A stretch of DNA of 64,000 nucleotides from Rhizobium leguminosarum (GCF_001652265.1 NZ_LWBS01000220.1:124001-188000); one strand, 5' to 3'. Counted from the first letter of the stretch, positions 17,602 through 27,273 are shown. The notes: generated from the letters alone by a model not told the origin. A program made the numbers and translations.

Positions 17602-17692
17602 GCGCATAACCCGAAAATCGGAATCGATCTTCGGAAAGGACTATATGCAGATTCGAAAGTGATAGAGCGTCCTGTTGGGCGTGCGGCGCTCT
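17602..17692 (+). repeat. RIME-like palindromic intergenic repeat, copy 4
   Basis: GCGCATAACCCGAAAATCGG... then GATAGAGCGTCC...GCGGCGCTCT, same orientation as copy 1, with the first palindrome's right arm decayed (TATATGCAG). It sits between the convergent PAS and permease genes. Confidence 0.8.
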
Positions 17693-17726
17693 GGGGTGTT
17701 ATTACAGAAATGCCCACGAAGCCCCA

Positions 17727-18608
17727 TTATCCCTTTATTCCTGCGGAGAGCATGATGGCGCGCGTGACCTGCTTCTGAAAGAGGAGGTAGAGTATGGCGA
17801 CGGGAAGACCGGCCAATACCGCCGCAGCCATGTCCTTGGCAAAACGCACGCCGAAGACGTCCTTCACCTGGGTGATGCCGACGGGAATGGTGATTGTGGC
17901 GTCCGAAGTCGCGACCAGGAACGGCCATAGGAAATTGTTCCATGCCGCGATAAAGGTCGTGATACCAAGCGCGATGATCACGCCCCAGTTCATCGGCACA
18001 TAGATCTTCCATAACGTTCGCAAATGGCCCGCATTGTCGAGCATCGCGGCCTCGCGGAATTCCTTCGGGATCTGGTCGAAGAACTGTTTGAGGATGATAA
18101 TGACCGATGGCACCACGAGTTGCGGCATGATGATGCCGCCCCAGCTATTGATCAGCCCGAATGAGTTCATCAGCACGAAATGGTTGATGATAAGCGCCTC
18201 CGCCGGAACCATCACCGAGGCAATCAGTGCGCCGTAGATCAGGCGGCGGCCGGGAAACTGAATTTGGCTCAAGGCATAGGCACAGCAGACGCTGGCTGCC
18301 AGCACCACCAACGCAATGATCGTCGATGTGCCGACCGAGTTGATATACCATTGCACGATACTGGAGCGGTCGATCACGTAGAGATAGGGCTCGATCGTCG
18401 GTTCTTTAGGTAAGAACCCGGATGCCGGGCTCGCCACCTCAGTGTCGGATTTGAGCGAAGTCACGATCGCCCAGTAAAGCGGGAAGAACCAGATCAGCGC
18501 CCCGAACACAGCCAGAGCGGTCAGCGCGCGGCCGCTCCAATTGCTTGCGGCAATGCTACCGCTCGTCCGCGCCAGAGCCGCTTGTTGATCGGTTGCCAGA
18601 ACGCTCAT
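17727..18608 (-). CDS. carbohydrate ABC transporter permease, MalG type
   Basis: A 293-residue inner-membrane permease with six predicted membrane segments. The ATPase-contact loop EFREAAMLDNAGHLRTLWKI carries the EAA motif of binding-protein-dependent transporters, and the C-terminal FQKQVTRAIMLSAGIKG is typical of the MalG/UgpE group. The gene overlaps the upstream permease by four bases (ATGA), so they are translationally coupled. It is the last gene of a five-gene operon: glycoside hydrolase, ATPase, binding protein and two permeases. No terminator other than repeat copy 4 lies downstream. Confidence 0.93.
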   Translation of the reverse strand: MSVLATDQQAALARTSGSIAASNWSGRALTALAVFGALIWFFPLYWAIVTSLKSDTEVASPASGFLPKEPTIEPYLYVIDRSSIVQWYINSVGTSTIIALVVLAASVCCAYALSQIQFPGRRLIYGALIASVMVPAEALIINHFVLMNSFGLINSWGGIIMPQLVVPSVIIILKQFFDQIPKEFREAAMLDNAGHLRTLWKIYVPMNWGVIIALGITTFIAAWNNFLWPFLVATSDATITIPVGITQVKDVFGVRFAKDMAAAVLAGLPVAILYLLFQKQVTRAIMLSAGIKG

Positions 18609-19498
18609 TTTTCACCTCGCGCGCGCAGGAACTGATATTGGAAAACGGAGGCAATCAGGATGATGATGAACAGGATAGTAGCGACGGCTGCACCTTCTCC
18701 ACCCTTGTTCTGCTTGAAGGCGAGGTCGTAGATGACGGTCATGACCACGGATTGCGCGTCAGCCGGCGTGTGGGCGAAATAGCCGAGCAGATACGGCTGC
18801 GAAAAGATCTTGAACTGCGCAATCAGCTGCAGCGTCAGGACCAACGCCGTGACCGGCCAGATCAGCGGCCAGGTTATCTTTGAGAACACCCGCCAGCGGC
18901 TGGCATTGTCGAGCGCCGCCGCTTCGTAGATGTCGGACGAAATGCTGCGCAAGGCGGCAAGAAACAGAAGAATGTTGAAACCGATCGTCCACCAGATCGT
19001 GACGACGGCGACGGAGGGCATGAAATAGGTCGGCGAACGCAGCACCGGCAGCGGGCGGCCACCGGTAAACAGGCCGATGACATTCTGGATGACGCCATAT
19101 TGCATGTTTGCGATCCAGGTCCAGATCTGGGTCACCACCGAAACCGGCAGAATGGAAGGCAGAAAAAAGCACGCCAGGACTAACATCTGTATGCGCCCGG
19201 TCAGACGATTGACCCCCATGGCAACGAACAGCGCCAGAGACGTGCCGGGAATGACGGTCAGAACGATGAAGTACAGCGTGTTCAGAAGCGCCTTCTGAAA
19301 TTGAGGCGAAAAGAGTTGGCGCGCGTAATTGTCGAGGCCGACCCACTCGCCGGGACCGATCAGCGGCGCATTGGTGAAGCTCATCGCCACCATGCGCCAC
19401 GTCGGATAGGCAAAGATCACCAGAAACGCGATGACGGCCGGTGCGACCAGCAGCGCTGCGATCAGGCTGTCCTGCTTCTTGTTGCTGACTGCAGCCAT
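18605..19498 (-). CDS. carbohydrate ABC transporter permease, MalF type
   Basis: A 297-residue permease with six membrane segments and the EAA loop IYEAAALDNASRWRVFSKIT. The N-terminal segment LIAALLVAPAVIAFLVIFAY and the following TNAPLIGPGEWVGLDNY periplasmic stretch are typical of the MalF/UgpA group. It lies 66 bases downstream of the binding-protein gene and overlaps the next permease by four bases. Together the two form the membrane pore of the importer encoded by this operon. Confidence 0.93.
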   Translation of the reverse strand: MAAVSNKKQDSLIAALLVAPAVIAFLVIFAYPTWRMVAMSFTNAPLIGPGEWVGLDNYARQLFSPQFQKALLNTLYFIVLTVIPGTSLALFVAMGVNRLTGRIQMLVLACFFLPSILPVSVVTQIWTWIANMQYGVIQNVIGLFTGGRPLPVLRSPTYFMPSVAVVTIWWTIGFNILLFLAALRSISSDIYEAAALDNASRWRVFSKITWPLIWPVTALVLTLQLIAQFKIFSQPYLLGYFAHTPADAQSVVMTVIYDLAFKQNKGGEGAAVATILFIIILIASVFQYQFLRARGEK

Positions 19499-19564
19499 CT
19501 ATCACCTGCCTCGGTTATGCGGTCCCGGGGCAGGAGCTGCCCCGGAGACTGTTGAAGGAAAACG

Positions 19565-20824
19565 TCACTGAGAGTTCATATGATCGCGGAACGTCTCCAG
19601 TGTCTCCTTCAGATCGCCGTCGCCGTTCAGCGGTCCGGACGCCATGTTCTGCCAGTCGTCGTCGAACTTGGACGCAGCGCCGGTGAGCGGCGTCTTCGGC
19701 ATATAGAAGGCGTTGAGCGCCATGGCGGCATAGTCCGCTTGCGGCTTGAGTGCCTTATAGGCGTCAGACGTGCTGACCGGCAAATAGGCCGGGATATGGC
19801 CGGCGCCGGCCCATTCCAGTGAGTTCACATTCATCCATCTGATGACTTCGAGAACTGCGGCACGCTTTTCCGGCGTCATGGTCACGCCGACATTGTTGGG
19901 CATGACAAACGAGTGCGAGTCCGCCCAGTTGGCAGGCTTGCCCATCCAGGCGGGAATGTTGACCATGCCGTAATCGAAGCCGCTGCCCTTGGCCACTTCG
20001 GTTTCCATGGTCGGCAGCTCCCAGTTGCCGTTCAGGAAGAAGGCGGATTGTCCGGCCAGGAAGGTCGGAGTGATGGTTTCAGGGTCGATATAGGGCTGCG
20101 CCCAGCCTTGCTTCACCCAATCGGTGACCTCGCCATAGGCTTTTTGCATCTTGTCGAAATTGTCGCCCTGCAGGAATTTGCCATCGGTGGTCAATTGACC
20201 GCCCAACTGGCCGAACAAGGTATAGATGTCGCGCAAATCGCCGCTGGACGAGGCGATGACGACGCCGTTCTTGCCTGCTTCCTTGGCCTTGACCAACAGC
20301 GCACGCCAGCCTTCCAGCGTATCGATGCCGGTCGGCTTGCCGTCCTTGCCCAGCGCTCCAAGTTCCTTCAGTACATTCTTGTTGTAGTAGAGCACCTCAC
20401 CGTGCACGTCGAACGGTACGGCGTAGCGCACGTTGTCGACCGTCGAGGCGGAAATTGCATTCGGCGGATAGTCGCTGTCCTTCAAACCGACAGCTTCAAG
20501 CTCCTTCGGATCGATTGGCGACACGGTCTTTGCCGAAACCGCACCGGCCAGGCGCGACAGGTGGTAGGTGGCGATGTCAGGTCCCTGGCCGACAGCAGTT
20601 GATGTCTGCAGCTTGGTGTAATAAGGGATGCCCCATTCGAGGGTGGTGCCCTTGATTTGGATCTTGTCCTTATGTTCGTCGTTGAAGCGCTGGATCAGCG
20701 CCTTCATTCGCACGCCGTCGCCTCCCGACAGAAAGTCCCACCAGACGACATTTTCGGCTGCGAATGCCGGGAAGGCAATCATGACGGCTAACGCCGCAAT
20801 CGATGTTTTCAACAGGTTAGGCAT
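19565..20824 (-). CDS. sugar ABC transporter substrate-binding protein
   Basis: A 419-residue family 1 extracellular solute-binding protein. The signal peptide MPNLLKTSIAALAVMIAFPAFA ends before AENVVWWDFLSGGDG. The body has the usual LIQRFNDEH, YYTKLQT and FFLNGNWELPTME features of sugar-binding members. The start at 20824 is preceded by GGAGGAGTGAGA; the open frame continues upstream to 21013 but without a signal sequence. It is 76 bases downstream of the ATPase gene in the same operon. The ligand is unknown; the hydrolase in the operon suggests an oligosaccharide or glycoside. Confidence 0.93.
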   Translation of the reverse strand: MPNLLKTSIAALAVMIAFPAFAAENVVWWDFLSGGDGVRMKALIQRFNDEHKDKIQIKGTTLEWGIPYYTKLQTSTAVGQGPDIATYHLSRLAGAVSAKTVSPIDPKELEAVGLKDSDYPPNAISASTVDNVRYAVPFDVHGEVLYYNKNVLKELGALGKDGKPTGIDTLEGWRALLVKAKEAGKNGVVIASSSGDLRDIYTLFGQLGGQLTTDGKFLQGDNFDKMQKAYGEVTDWVKQGWAQPYIDPETITPTFLAGQSAFFLNGNWELPTMETEVAKGSGFDYGMVNIPAWMGKPANWADSHSFVMPNNVGVTMTPEKRAAVLEVIRWMNVNSLEWAGAGHIPAYLPVSTSDAYKALKPQADYAAMALNAFYMPKTPLTGAASKFDDDWQNMASGPLNGDGDLKETLETFRDHMNSQ

Positions 20825-20900
20825 TCTCACTCCTCCAGAATGATCGGTTTTCCTGCCGGGACCTCCTTCGGAGGGCGGCCTTACTGTCTTGCGCCGCAGC

Positions 20901-21995
20901 CTAGCCGGCCGTGTGATACCCTTTGCCCATTTCATCAAATAGCATCGCCTTCGCTCCTTCGACGGCAAACGCGATTTCGGAACCACCACGGGCCGTGGTG
21001 ATTGGGGCGTCAACGCCGACGACCTGCGTCCCGTCGGCGAGTTCGGCGTGGACGAGAGAGCGGTCGCCCATCTGCTCCACTGTGACGACTTTGCCCCTCA
21101 GCGTGCCGTGCGGCGAGGCCGTCAGATTCTCCGGCCGCAAGCCAAGCGTGAGGTTGGCACCGGGCAAACTGTCGAACGGAACCGAGGTTTGCAGCCCGAC
21201 GCCGCCGCCGGTTGTGACAATCGCGCCGTCCGAACCGCTCTCAATCCGTGCCACCGGCAGGAAATTCATCGGCGGCGAGCCGACGAACTGGGCGACGTAG
21301 CGTGTGCTTGGGCGAGCATAAATATCCATGGGCGCGCCGACCTGCTCGATCCTTCCTTTGTTCAGAAGGACAATCCGGGTCGCCAGCGTCATTGCCTCGA
21401 TCTGATCATGGGTTACGAAAACCATCGTGGCGCCAAGACGATCATGCAGCTGCGAGAGTTCGAAACGGGTGCGTGTACGCAGGCCGGCGTCCAGGTTCGA
21501 CAGGGGTTCGTCAAAGAGGAAGACTTTTGGCTCGCGCACGATGGCGCGGCCAATCGCAACGCGTTGGCGCTGGCCGCCGGACAGCTGCGCCGGCTTGCGG
21601 TCGAGGAGATGGTCCATCTCCAGCATCCTGGCTGCCGTCGCAATGCGGGTCGCAATCTCGGCTTTCGGCGTACCGACATTGACCAGTCCAAAGGCAAGAT
21701 TTTCTCGCACGCTCATATGCGGATAGAGCGCATAGGACTGGAACACCATGGATACGTCACGCTGGCCGGGGGCAAGCTGGTCGACACGGCGCCCGCCGAT
21801 CCAGATTTCGCCGCCCGAAACCGTCTCCAGCCCGGCGATCATGCGCAGAAGGGTGGACTTGCCACAGCCGGAAGCGCCCAGGAAGACGATGAACTCGCCG
21901 CTGTCTATTCCGAGCGAGATGTCGTCGAGCACTTCCACCGCCCCAAAACTCTTGGAAACGTTGCGGATGCTCACGCCTGCATCTGTCTTGGCCAC
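20901..21995 (-). CDS. sugar ABC transporter ATP-binding protein (UgpC/MsmK type)
   Basis: A 364-residue ATPase subunit. Walker A is GASGCGKST, the signature is LSGGQRQRVAIGRA, Walker B is VFLFDEPLSNLD, and the switch His lies in FVTHDQIEA. The C-terminal third (after about residue 240) is the OB-fold regulatory domain found in the carbohydrate subfamily, with LTLGLRPENL. It powers the two permeases downstream. The gap to the upstream glycoside hydrolase gene is 47 bases. CTCCTCCCGG-type complement gives a GGAGGAGG-like ribosome binding site. Confidence 0.94.
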   Translation of the reverse strand: MAKTDAGVSIRNVSKSFGAVEVLDDISLGIDSGEFIVFLGASGCGKSTLLRMIAGLETVSGGEIWIGGRRVDQLAPGQRDVSMVFQSYALYPHMSVRENLAFGLVNVGTPKAEIATRIATAARMLEMDHLLDRKPAQLSGGQRQRVAIGRAIVREPKVFLFDEPLSNLDAGLRTRTRFELSQLHDRLGATMVFVTHDQIEAMTLATRIVLLNKGRIEQVGAPMDIYARPSTRYVAQFVGSPPMNFLPVARIESGSDGAIVTTGGGVGLQTSVPFDSLPGANLTLGLRPENLTASPHGTLRGKVVTVEQMGDRSLVHAELADGTQVVGVDAPITTARGGSEIAFAVEGAKAMLFDEMGKGYHTAG

Positions 21996-22042
21996 CTAAA
22001 CCTCCTCCCGGTTATGTGCGGCGGTTCAATTCTACTGACGGC

Positions 22043-24787
22043 CTATCCCGCGGCGGCCGTCTCGATGATGCAATCAAGCAAGGTCGCTGCGACCGGATCG
22101 GCGCCCGCGGGTTCACGCATCAGGCCGAAGGTCGTGGCCACGATACGACCTGAGCCAACCCGCCGTTCGGCAATGGTCGCGCAGGGCTTGTGAATCCAGC
22201 CCGCCATCGTGCCGGCATGGACCAGCCCGTCGAAATGGATCGGTCGGAAGCCGGTGATGACGCGGTTGGGGTTGACGCCGACAAAGGATAGGTCGGTGAG
22301 CGGGCCGCCCGGCAGACGTTCAAATACCCCGGAACGCTTCACCCAGCTGAAGCCGGTGACCCAGTTGCCCTTCCAGATGGTGCCGTTGCGTTCGGTGACG
22401 CGCATCTGCGGCATGGGCTGCCCGCGATCGCCTCCGGTCGGATAATTCCAGTTTGGCTGGTCGTTGCGCAGATTGCCAAACGACAGGGGCGCAACATCGG
22501 CCACCGACACGTAATGGGCGCCATGCTCCATGGCATCGATATCGGCCTGGCTCAATGTCGACACAACCCGCACATGCGCCTTGTCGGCGTTTACGACCTC
22601 ATAGCCAAGGGAGGTCAGATATTGCGCGATCTCGGGCTCTGCCGACGAAGCCGAAAGCACAGGCTTGGACCGGCGGGCATAGACGCTGATATCGAGGCTG
22701 TTGCGGGCCAGTTCTTTATCGCCGGCGGTCAGCGTGAACTGGACACTGACCTGATTGCCGGCTTTTTCTGCGGCGAAGGATAGTTCAATTGCCGGCAGGC
22801 GGCACACTGACGTTGCATCCACCGCTTCGACCGCCATCTTGCCAGCGGCTGCGCCATCGACACTCCAGCCCAGTTCGGTCGCTGGCAGCGCCTTGCCGCC
22901 CGTCGAGATTTCGAGCTCGATGCTGGCCGTGTCGCCCGCCCAGACCGCATAGCGCTGCATGCGCGGCACGATGACCACGTCGGTGTTAATCTCGTGGAAA
23001 CGGTTGTGATAGGCGCGCGTATTGCGCTCCATGTCCATGAGGCCATTGGCTTCCCAATGCAGATCGGTCAGCTCGGTGATGACATAGCCCTGGATCGAGG
23101 CATGGCGGCGCATTTCTTCGATCTCGAACTTGAGGGCATTGAACTGATGCCATTGCGTGTCCTCGATGAAGGAGCCGAAGGACGGAAAGACCTTGTCGAA
23201 CTGAAAGGTGCGGAAGCGCTGCTCGACACCATGCGGATAGGTCGCACCTTCGCTGTCCCACTCCAGTCCGTTGATGAACCAGAACGGCTCCTTGCCGTCC
23301 TGCAGCAGCTTGTCTGGATGCGGCAGGCCCCAGACGCCGAACTCGGAGACGACGAGCGGCTCGTCGCCGCGCCGTTTTGCATCGCCGTTCGGCGAATAGG
23401 ACCAGTCGGGCCGCTTGGCGAAGGCCGAAACCCAATCGGCCCACTCGCGCGCCATTTCCGGAACCGAGGCGTAATAGTGGTAATCGTCGATGTCGGAGAC
23501 GACATGGAAGTTTGGAATGCAGGCGGAATTGTCCACCACCAGCCGTGTCGGGTCCTTCTTTTTCAGCCAATGGTAGGCGTTGTCCAGCCAGCTCCGCTGA
23601 TCGGCGCTTTCGACAAGACGCGTCCCCCAGTCTTCGTTGATGATGGTCCAGATCACGATAGAGGGATGGTTGCCGTCGCGGCGCAGGATCCCTTCCATCG
23701 TATCGAGCAGGCGCTGCGCCGACTTCTCGGTGAACGTCTGGACGTTGGGAATTTCCGTCCAGACTAGCAGGCCAAAGCGGTCAGCCACATCATAGTAGCG
23801 CGGATCGGGAACCTTGATATGGCAGCGCAGGAGGTTGAGGCCGAGCTCCTTCGATTTACGCGCCTGGTCTTCCAGAAATTCCAACGACGGCGGGGTGTAG
23901 ATGCCCTCGGGATAGTAATCCTGATCCAGCGCCCCGCGCATATAGAATGGCTGGCCGTTCAGGAAAAACTTTCCATCTCGCGCTTCAAACGTCCGAAAGC
24001 CGAAATCCTGGACGTCGGCATCGATGACGACGTCGCCCTGACGCAGTTCGACGACAGCCCGGTAAAGCGCGGGATCATCGAGCGACCAGGCCTCCACCTT
24101 GGCGACCTTGAGCGCGACCGAGGCGTGTGCCGCACCGTTGAGAGCAAGCTCGGCGGACGCCGCCACCGCGCCATTGCGGTCGAGAAGCCTAATGTTCAAC
24201 GCACCAGTGAAGGCCGCGGCCAGTTCGACATCAACCGTCACGCCGCCGGTGGAGAGGTCGGCACGAATGCCCTGGTGAGCGATATGCGACTCAGAGCGGC
24301 ACTCCAGCCAGACCGACTGCCAGATGCCGCCCAACATACCGTACCAACTCTGCTTGCCGTGCGGGATTTCATCGAATGGAAAGTCGGGGAAAGCCTGTCC
24401 GTCAGAACTCGGCAGCGTGACCCGTACGTCAAGACGCATTTCACCGCCCAGCAGATCGGCGGGGATGACAAATTCAAACGGCAGATAGCCGCCTTCGTGA
24501 GAGCCAAGGCGCCTGCCATTGACCGACACTTCGGCGAAATAGTTCACCGCGCCGAAATGCACGATCGCCTGACGACCTTGCCACTTCTGCGGCACGGTAA
24601 GCGTGCGCGAATAAGTTGCCACGCCCGCAGCGGCGCGTAGATTCGGAAAGTGCGCCTGCCAAGGAGCGGGCACGGCAATCGTCGCGGGCTCGTGTCCCTC
24701 CAGCTGAAAGTCCCAGGTCCCGTCAAGAGACAGGCGCGCACGCGGCCCGGAATGGGTGTCGGCGAAACGGCGGGAGGCGATGGTCAT
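22043..24787 (-). CDS. glycoside hydrolase family 2 protein (beta-galactosidase/beta-glucuronidase type)
   Basis: A 914-residue cytoplasmic enzyme with no signal peptide. The sugar-binding N-domain (LSLDGTWDFQLEGHEP), the immunoglobulin-like domain and the TIM barrel follow in family 2 order. The acid/base Glu is in WTIINEDWG and the nucleophile is likely the Glu of LVVSEFGVWG. About 300 C-terminal residues extend past the catalytic barrel. The start at 24787 was preferred over an in-frame TTG at 24796 because GGAAAG is then ten bases upstream. It is the first gene of the ABC transporter operon and divergent from a LacI regulator, so it likely cleaves the sugar that is imported. Which beta-glycoside is not readable. 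Confidence 0.9.
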   Translation of the reverse strand: MTIASRRFADTHSGPRARLSLDGTWDFQLEGHEPATIAVPAPWQAHFPNLRAAAGVATYSRTLTVPQKWQGRQAIVHFGAVNYFAEVSVNGRRLGSHEGGYLPFEFVIPADLLGGEMRLDVRVTLPSSDGQAFPDFPFDEIPHGKQSWYGMLGGIWQSVWLECRSESHIAHQGIRADLSTGGVTVDVELAAAFTGALNIRLLDRNGAVAASAELALNGAAHASVALKVAKVEAWSLDDPALYRAVVELRQGDVVIDADVQDFGFRTFEARDGKFFLNGQPFYMRGALDQDYYPEGIYTPPSLEFLEDQARKSKELGLNLLRCHIKVPDPRYYDVADRFGLLVWTEIPNVQTFTEKSAQRLLDTMEGILRRDGNHPSIVIWTIINEDWGTRLVESADQRSWLDNAYHWLKKKDPTRLVVDNSACIPNFHVVSDIDDYHYYASVPEMAREWADWVSAFAKRPDWSYSPNGDAKRRGDEPLVVSEFGVWGLPHPDKLLQDGKEPFWFINGLEWDSEGATYPHGVEQRFRTFQFDKVFPSFGSFIEDTQWHQFNALKFEIEEMRRHASIQGYVITELTDLHWEANGLMDMERNTRAYHNRFHEINTDVVIVPRMQRYAVWAGDTASIELEISTGGKALPATELGWSVDGAAAGKMAVEAVDATSVCRLPAIELSFAAEKAGNQVSVQFTLTAGDKELARNSLDISVYARRSKPVLSASSAEPEIAQYLTSLGYEVVNADKAHVRVVSTLSQADIDAMEHGAHYVSVADVAPLSFGNLRNDQPNWNYPTGGDRGQPMPQMRVTERNGTIWKGNWVTGFSWVKRSGVFERLPGGPLTDLSFVGVNPNRVITGFRPIHFDGLVHAGTMAGWIHKPCATIAERRVGSGRIVATTFGLMREPAGADPVAATLLDCIIETAAAG

Positions 24788-24823
24788 GAGCCGCAAGCTT
24801 TCCAGTTGGATGCAGTCACAAAA

Positions 24824-24850
24824 TAAGTTACAGATAGGTTTCGTAACTTA
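24824..24850. promoter_or_regulatory. inverted repeat, candidate LacI-family operator 1
   Basis: TAAGTTAC and GTAACTTA are perfect 8-bp arms 11 bases apart, 37 bases upstream of the hydrolase ATG. A third GTAAC copy lies at 24856-24860. The repeat lies in the divergent interval with the regulator gene. Confidence 0.55.
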
Positions 24851-24888
24851 AAAATGTAACTCCCGCAAGCCCGCCGCTTCACATTGCC

Positions 24889-24905
24889 CGTTAGATTTTC
24901 TAACG
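24889..24905. promoter_or_regulatory. 17-bp palindrome, candidate LacI-family operator 2
   Basis: CGTTAGA-TTT-TCTAACG is a perfect palindrome around a three-base centre, 30 bases before the LacI-type start codon. It could be the autoregulatory site. Whether the regulator binds this palindrome, the GTTAC/GTAAC repeat or both is open. Confidence 0.55.
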
Positions 24906-24935
24906 TGCATGCCAACTGTCTGAGAGAGAAACTGC

Positions 24936-25961
24936 GTGAACGACAAAATAACAAAACGACCGACAATGTCCGACATCGCTGCAAAGGTCGGCGTTTCGCA
25001 CGCGACGGTTTCACTGGTGCTGAACGAGGCGCCCGGCAAGCGCGTTTCCGAGAAGATGCGCAGTCATGTGCTGGCTGTGGCCGAGGAGCTTGGCTATCAG
25101 AAGACCACGCCCGTCAATGTCCCGATCGGCGGCATCATCGTGCTTTTGATCGACGATCTGATGGCTTCGCATCACGCCGCGCCGCTGATTGAAGGCGTGC
25201 GTGAGGCAGCAGAAGAACGGGGCTTGGCGGCGATCACCGTCGTTACCGGCGGACAGGTCGAATTCGCAGAGGTCATTCTCGACTATCTGGGCCGGCGTCA
25301 GATCGTCGGAGTGGTCTACGCCACCCTCATTACCCAGTTGGCGCCAGTGCTGCCCTCCAAACTTGGCAACTACCCGACCGTGCTCTTGAACTGCCATCAG
25401 CAGCGGGCCGAGTTCTCGTCGATCATTCCTGGCGATCTTGCCGGCGGTTTTGCGGCAACGGAGACACTAATCAAGGCCGGACATCGCCGCATAGCCATGA
25501 TCGACGCGGGCAAGGAGCGGCTTGAAGCGTCCCGAGATCGTTTAAGCGGTTACCGCCAGGCGCTTACCACCTACGATATCGCGGTGGATCCAGAGCTGAT
25601 TGTGTCCGGCGCCTGGTCGCTCGACCTCGGGCGCGAGAAAATGCTGCAGTTGCTCGACCTGCCGTCCCCGCCGACTGCGGTATTCTGTTTTTCAGACCGG
25701 GTGGCGATGGGTGCCTATGATGCAATCAGAATAAGAGGCTTGAAAATCCCCGAAGACATTTCCGTCATCGGCTTCGATGATGACAGCCTTGCCCGAAAAA
25801 TCCTGCCGCCACTCACCACGTTGAAACTGCCGCACGAGGACATGGGCCAATGGGCGGTGGCTGAGCTTCTGGAAAAGGTGGCGCAGCCGAAGAGGACACC
25901 AGTGCGGCTGAAGATGGAATGCCAGTTAATCCTGCGCGCTTCCATCGCCCCGCCTCGTTAA
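24936..25961 (+). CDS. LacI-family transcriptional regulator
   Basis: A 341-residue regulator. The N-terminal HTH is MSDIAAKVGVSHATVSLVLN, with the hinge region KRVSEKMRSHVLAVAEELGY, followed by a periplasmic-binding-protein-like effector domain ending in VIGFDDDSLARKILPPLTT. The GTG at 24936 is preceded by GAGAGA; an ATG ten codons in (24966) is an alternative. It is divergent from the five-gene glycoside hydrolase/ABC operon and most likely represses it until the sugar is present. Two inverted repeats lie in the shared 148-base interval. Confidence 0.93.
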   Translation: MNDKITKRPTMSDIAAKVGVSHATVSLVLNEAPGKRVSEKMRSHVLAVAEELGYQKTTPVNVPIGGIIVLLIDDLMASHHAAPLIEGVREAAEERGLAAITVVTGGQVEFAEVILDYLGRRQIVGVVYATLITQLAPVLPSKLGNYPTVLLNCHQQRAEFSSIIPGDLAGGFAATETLIKAGHRRIAMIDAGKERLEASRDRLSGYRQALTTYDIAVDPELIVSGAWSLDLGREKMLQLLDLPSPPTAVFCFSDRVAMGAYDAIRIRGLKIPEDISVIGFDDDSLARKILPPLTTLKLPHEDMGQWAVAELLEKVAQPKRTPVRLKMECQLILRASIAPPR

Positions 25962-25992
25962 GGCAAGTGGGGATTCTTCGTGACTTGATGAC

Positions 25993-27123
25993 CTAGCGAT
26001 CGAGCACAGACCGGATCTCGACGAGGTTTGAGCGCACCCTCAGAATATAAAACCCCATCGTGGCGAGATGGCTCGGCATGATCCAGCCATCCTCGCGCCC
26101 GTTCGAGATGATCGCCGGCTGGATGCGGAGCGCCGCCTGGAACTGCCGCATGGTCCCGCCCCAGATCGTTCCGAGATTGCGTTCCGCCACCACCTGCGAG
26201 AAATCGGCCTGGGCAGCAGCCATGATCGCGTAGTAGCCATAGAGCTGACCATAGGCAAACCAGAACCGGTCGTCGGCGCGTGTATCGAACCAGCCGCGAT
26301 TGTGGTTTTCCGAGCGCTCGGCGAGCATGTCGGAGGTGCCGCCGAGATCGTTGGCAATGCGGTCGATGAACTGCATCAGGTTGTCGGCGCGGCCGTCGAA
26401 AATCACATTGCAGAGGGCGAGATCGGTGTTGAACTTGCGCAGGCTGCCGATCGCCGAGCGGTAATAGGAAGGCGTCGGCGTCTTCGGCCCGAAGGGATTG
26501 AGCCCGAAATACCAGCTGTTTTCGTCGAACTGCAGATTGCCGCGCGCGCGCTGCAGGTCATTGTTGATGCCCGATGTGCCGCGGACGCGTCCGAGCGTAT
26601 CGACAAGCTCCGCCGAAGTCCGCCGGACCGCCTGGTTGACGCCGCGCTGGAACGACGCCTTGTTGTCGAGGAAGGGCGTGTGATCCCAGTCGATGCCGAA
26701 GAAGCCCATCTTGTAGAGCAGCATGGAGGAGATCCATGCGTTCTGGTTGACATTGAAATCGGTCAGATCGGCCGCAACATCGACGATCGCCGAGCGTTGG
26801 CAGGTCTTCGGCGCCGCCGCATTGGCGCTCTCGGCGCCGGGCACGTCCTGCCCGGCAGCAACCTTGCGTTCGGAAAGCCGGTACTGGTCGACGAAGGCGG
26901 TGTTGAAATTCGACCAGACCTGCGTCTGCCAGAAGAAATAACCGTAGAGCACGACCAGCAGCGCCGCGAACGCGATGACCGGCAGCCGGATCATCCAGCT
27001 CCGGCGCTGATACCAGCCGTGCGCAGCAAGAAAGGGCCAGAAAGCCCAGGCGCAAAACAGGCGGGCCCAGCGGCCGATCGTCTGGCCGATCAGCCTGAAA
27101 AAACCGGCTATCCGGTCAAGCAT
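25993..27123 (-). CDS. DUF2333 family membrane-anchored protein
   Basis: A 376-residue DUF2333 protein. One clear membrane segment lies near residues 46-68 (LPVIAFAALLVVLYGYFFW), with a weaker hydrophobic stretch at 20-35, so most of the protein is periplasmic. Conserved-looking features are NQNAWISSMLLYKMGFFGIDWDHTP and FGLNPFGPKTPTPSYY. AGGAG precedes the start. It lies 150 bases downstream of a same-strand coiled-coil gene. The family has no established function. Confidence 0.85.
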   Translation of the reverse strand: MLDRIAGFFRLIGQTIGRWARLFCAWAFWPFLAAHGWYQRRSWMIRLPVIAFAALLVVLYGYFFWQTQVWSNFNTAFVDQYRLSERKVAAGQDVPGAESANAAAPKTCQRSAIVDVAADLTDFNVNQNAWISSMLLYKMGFFGIDWDHTPFLDNKASFQRGVNQAVRRTSAELVDTLGRVRGTSGINNDLQRARGNLQFDENSWYFGLNPFGPKTPTPSYYRSAIGSLRKFNTDLALCNVIFDGRADNLMQFIDRIANDLGGTSDMLAERSENHNRGWFDTRADDRFWFAYGQLYGYYAIMAAAQADFSQVVAERNLGTIWGGTMRQFQAALRIQPAIISNGREDGWIMPSHLATMGFYILRVRSNLVEIRSVLDR

Positions 27124-27273
27124 CGTCGTCTCCTGTCAGGCGAGGCGAACATCGGGACATTGCCGCCCCGCTGCATCCCACATATGCGCTCGATGGGCCG
27201 AGCACAACACGAGCCCTTCGATTTTTCGGAATGAAAGCATTGCGCAAGAGGGGTATTGCCCGCGCCCTGCTGG

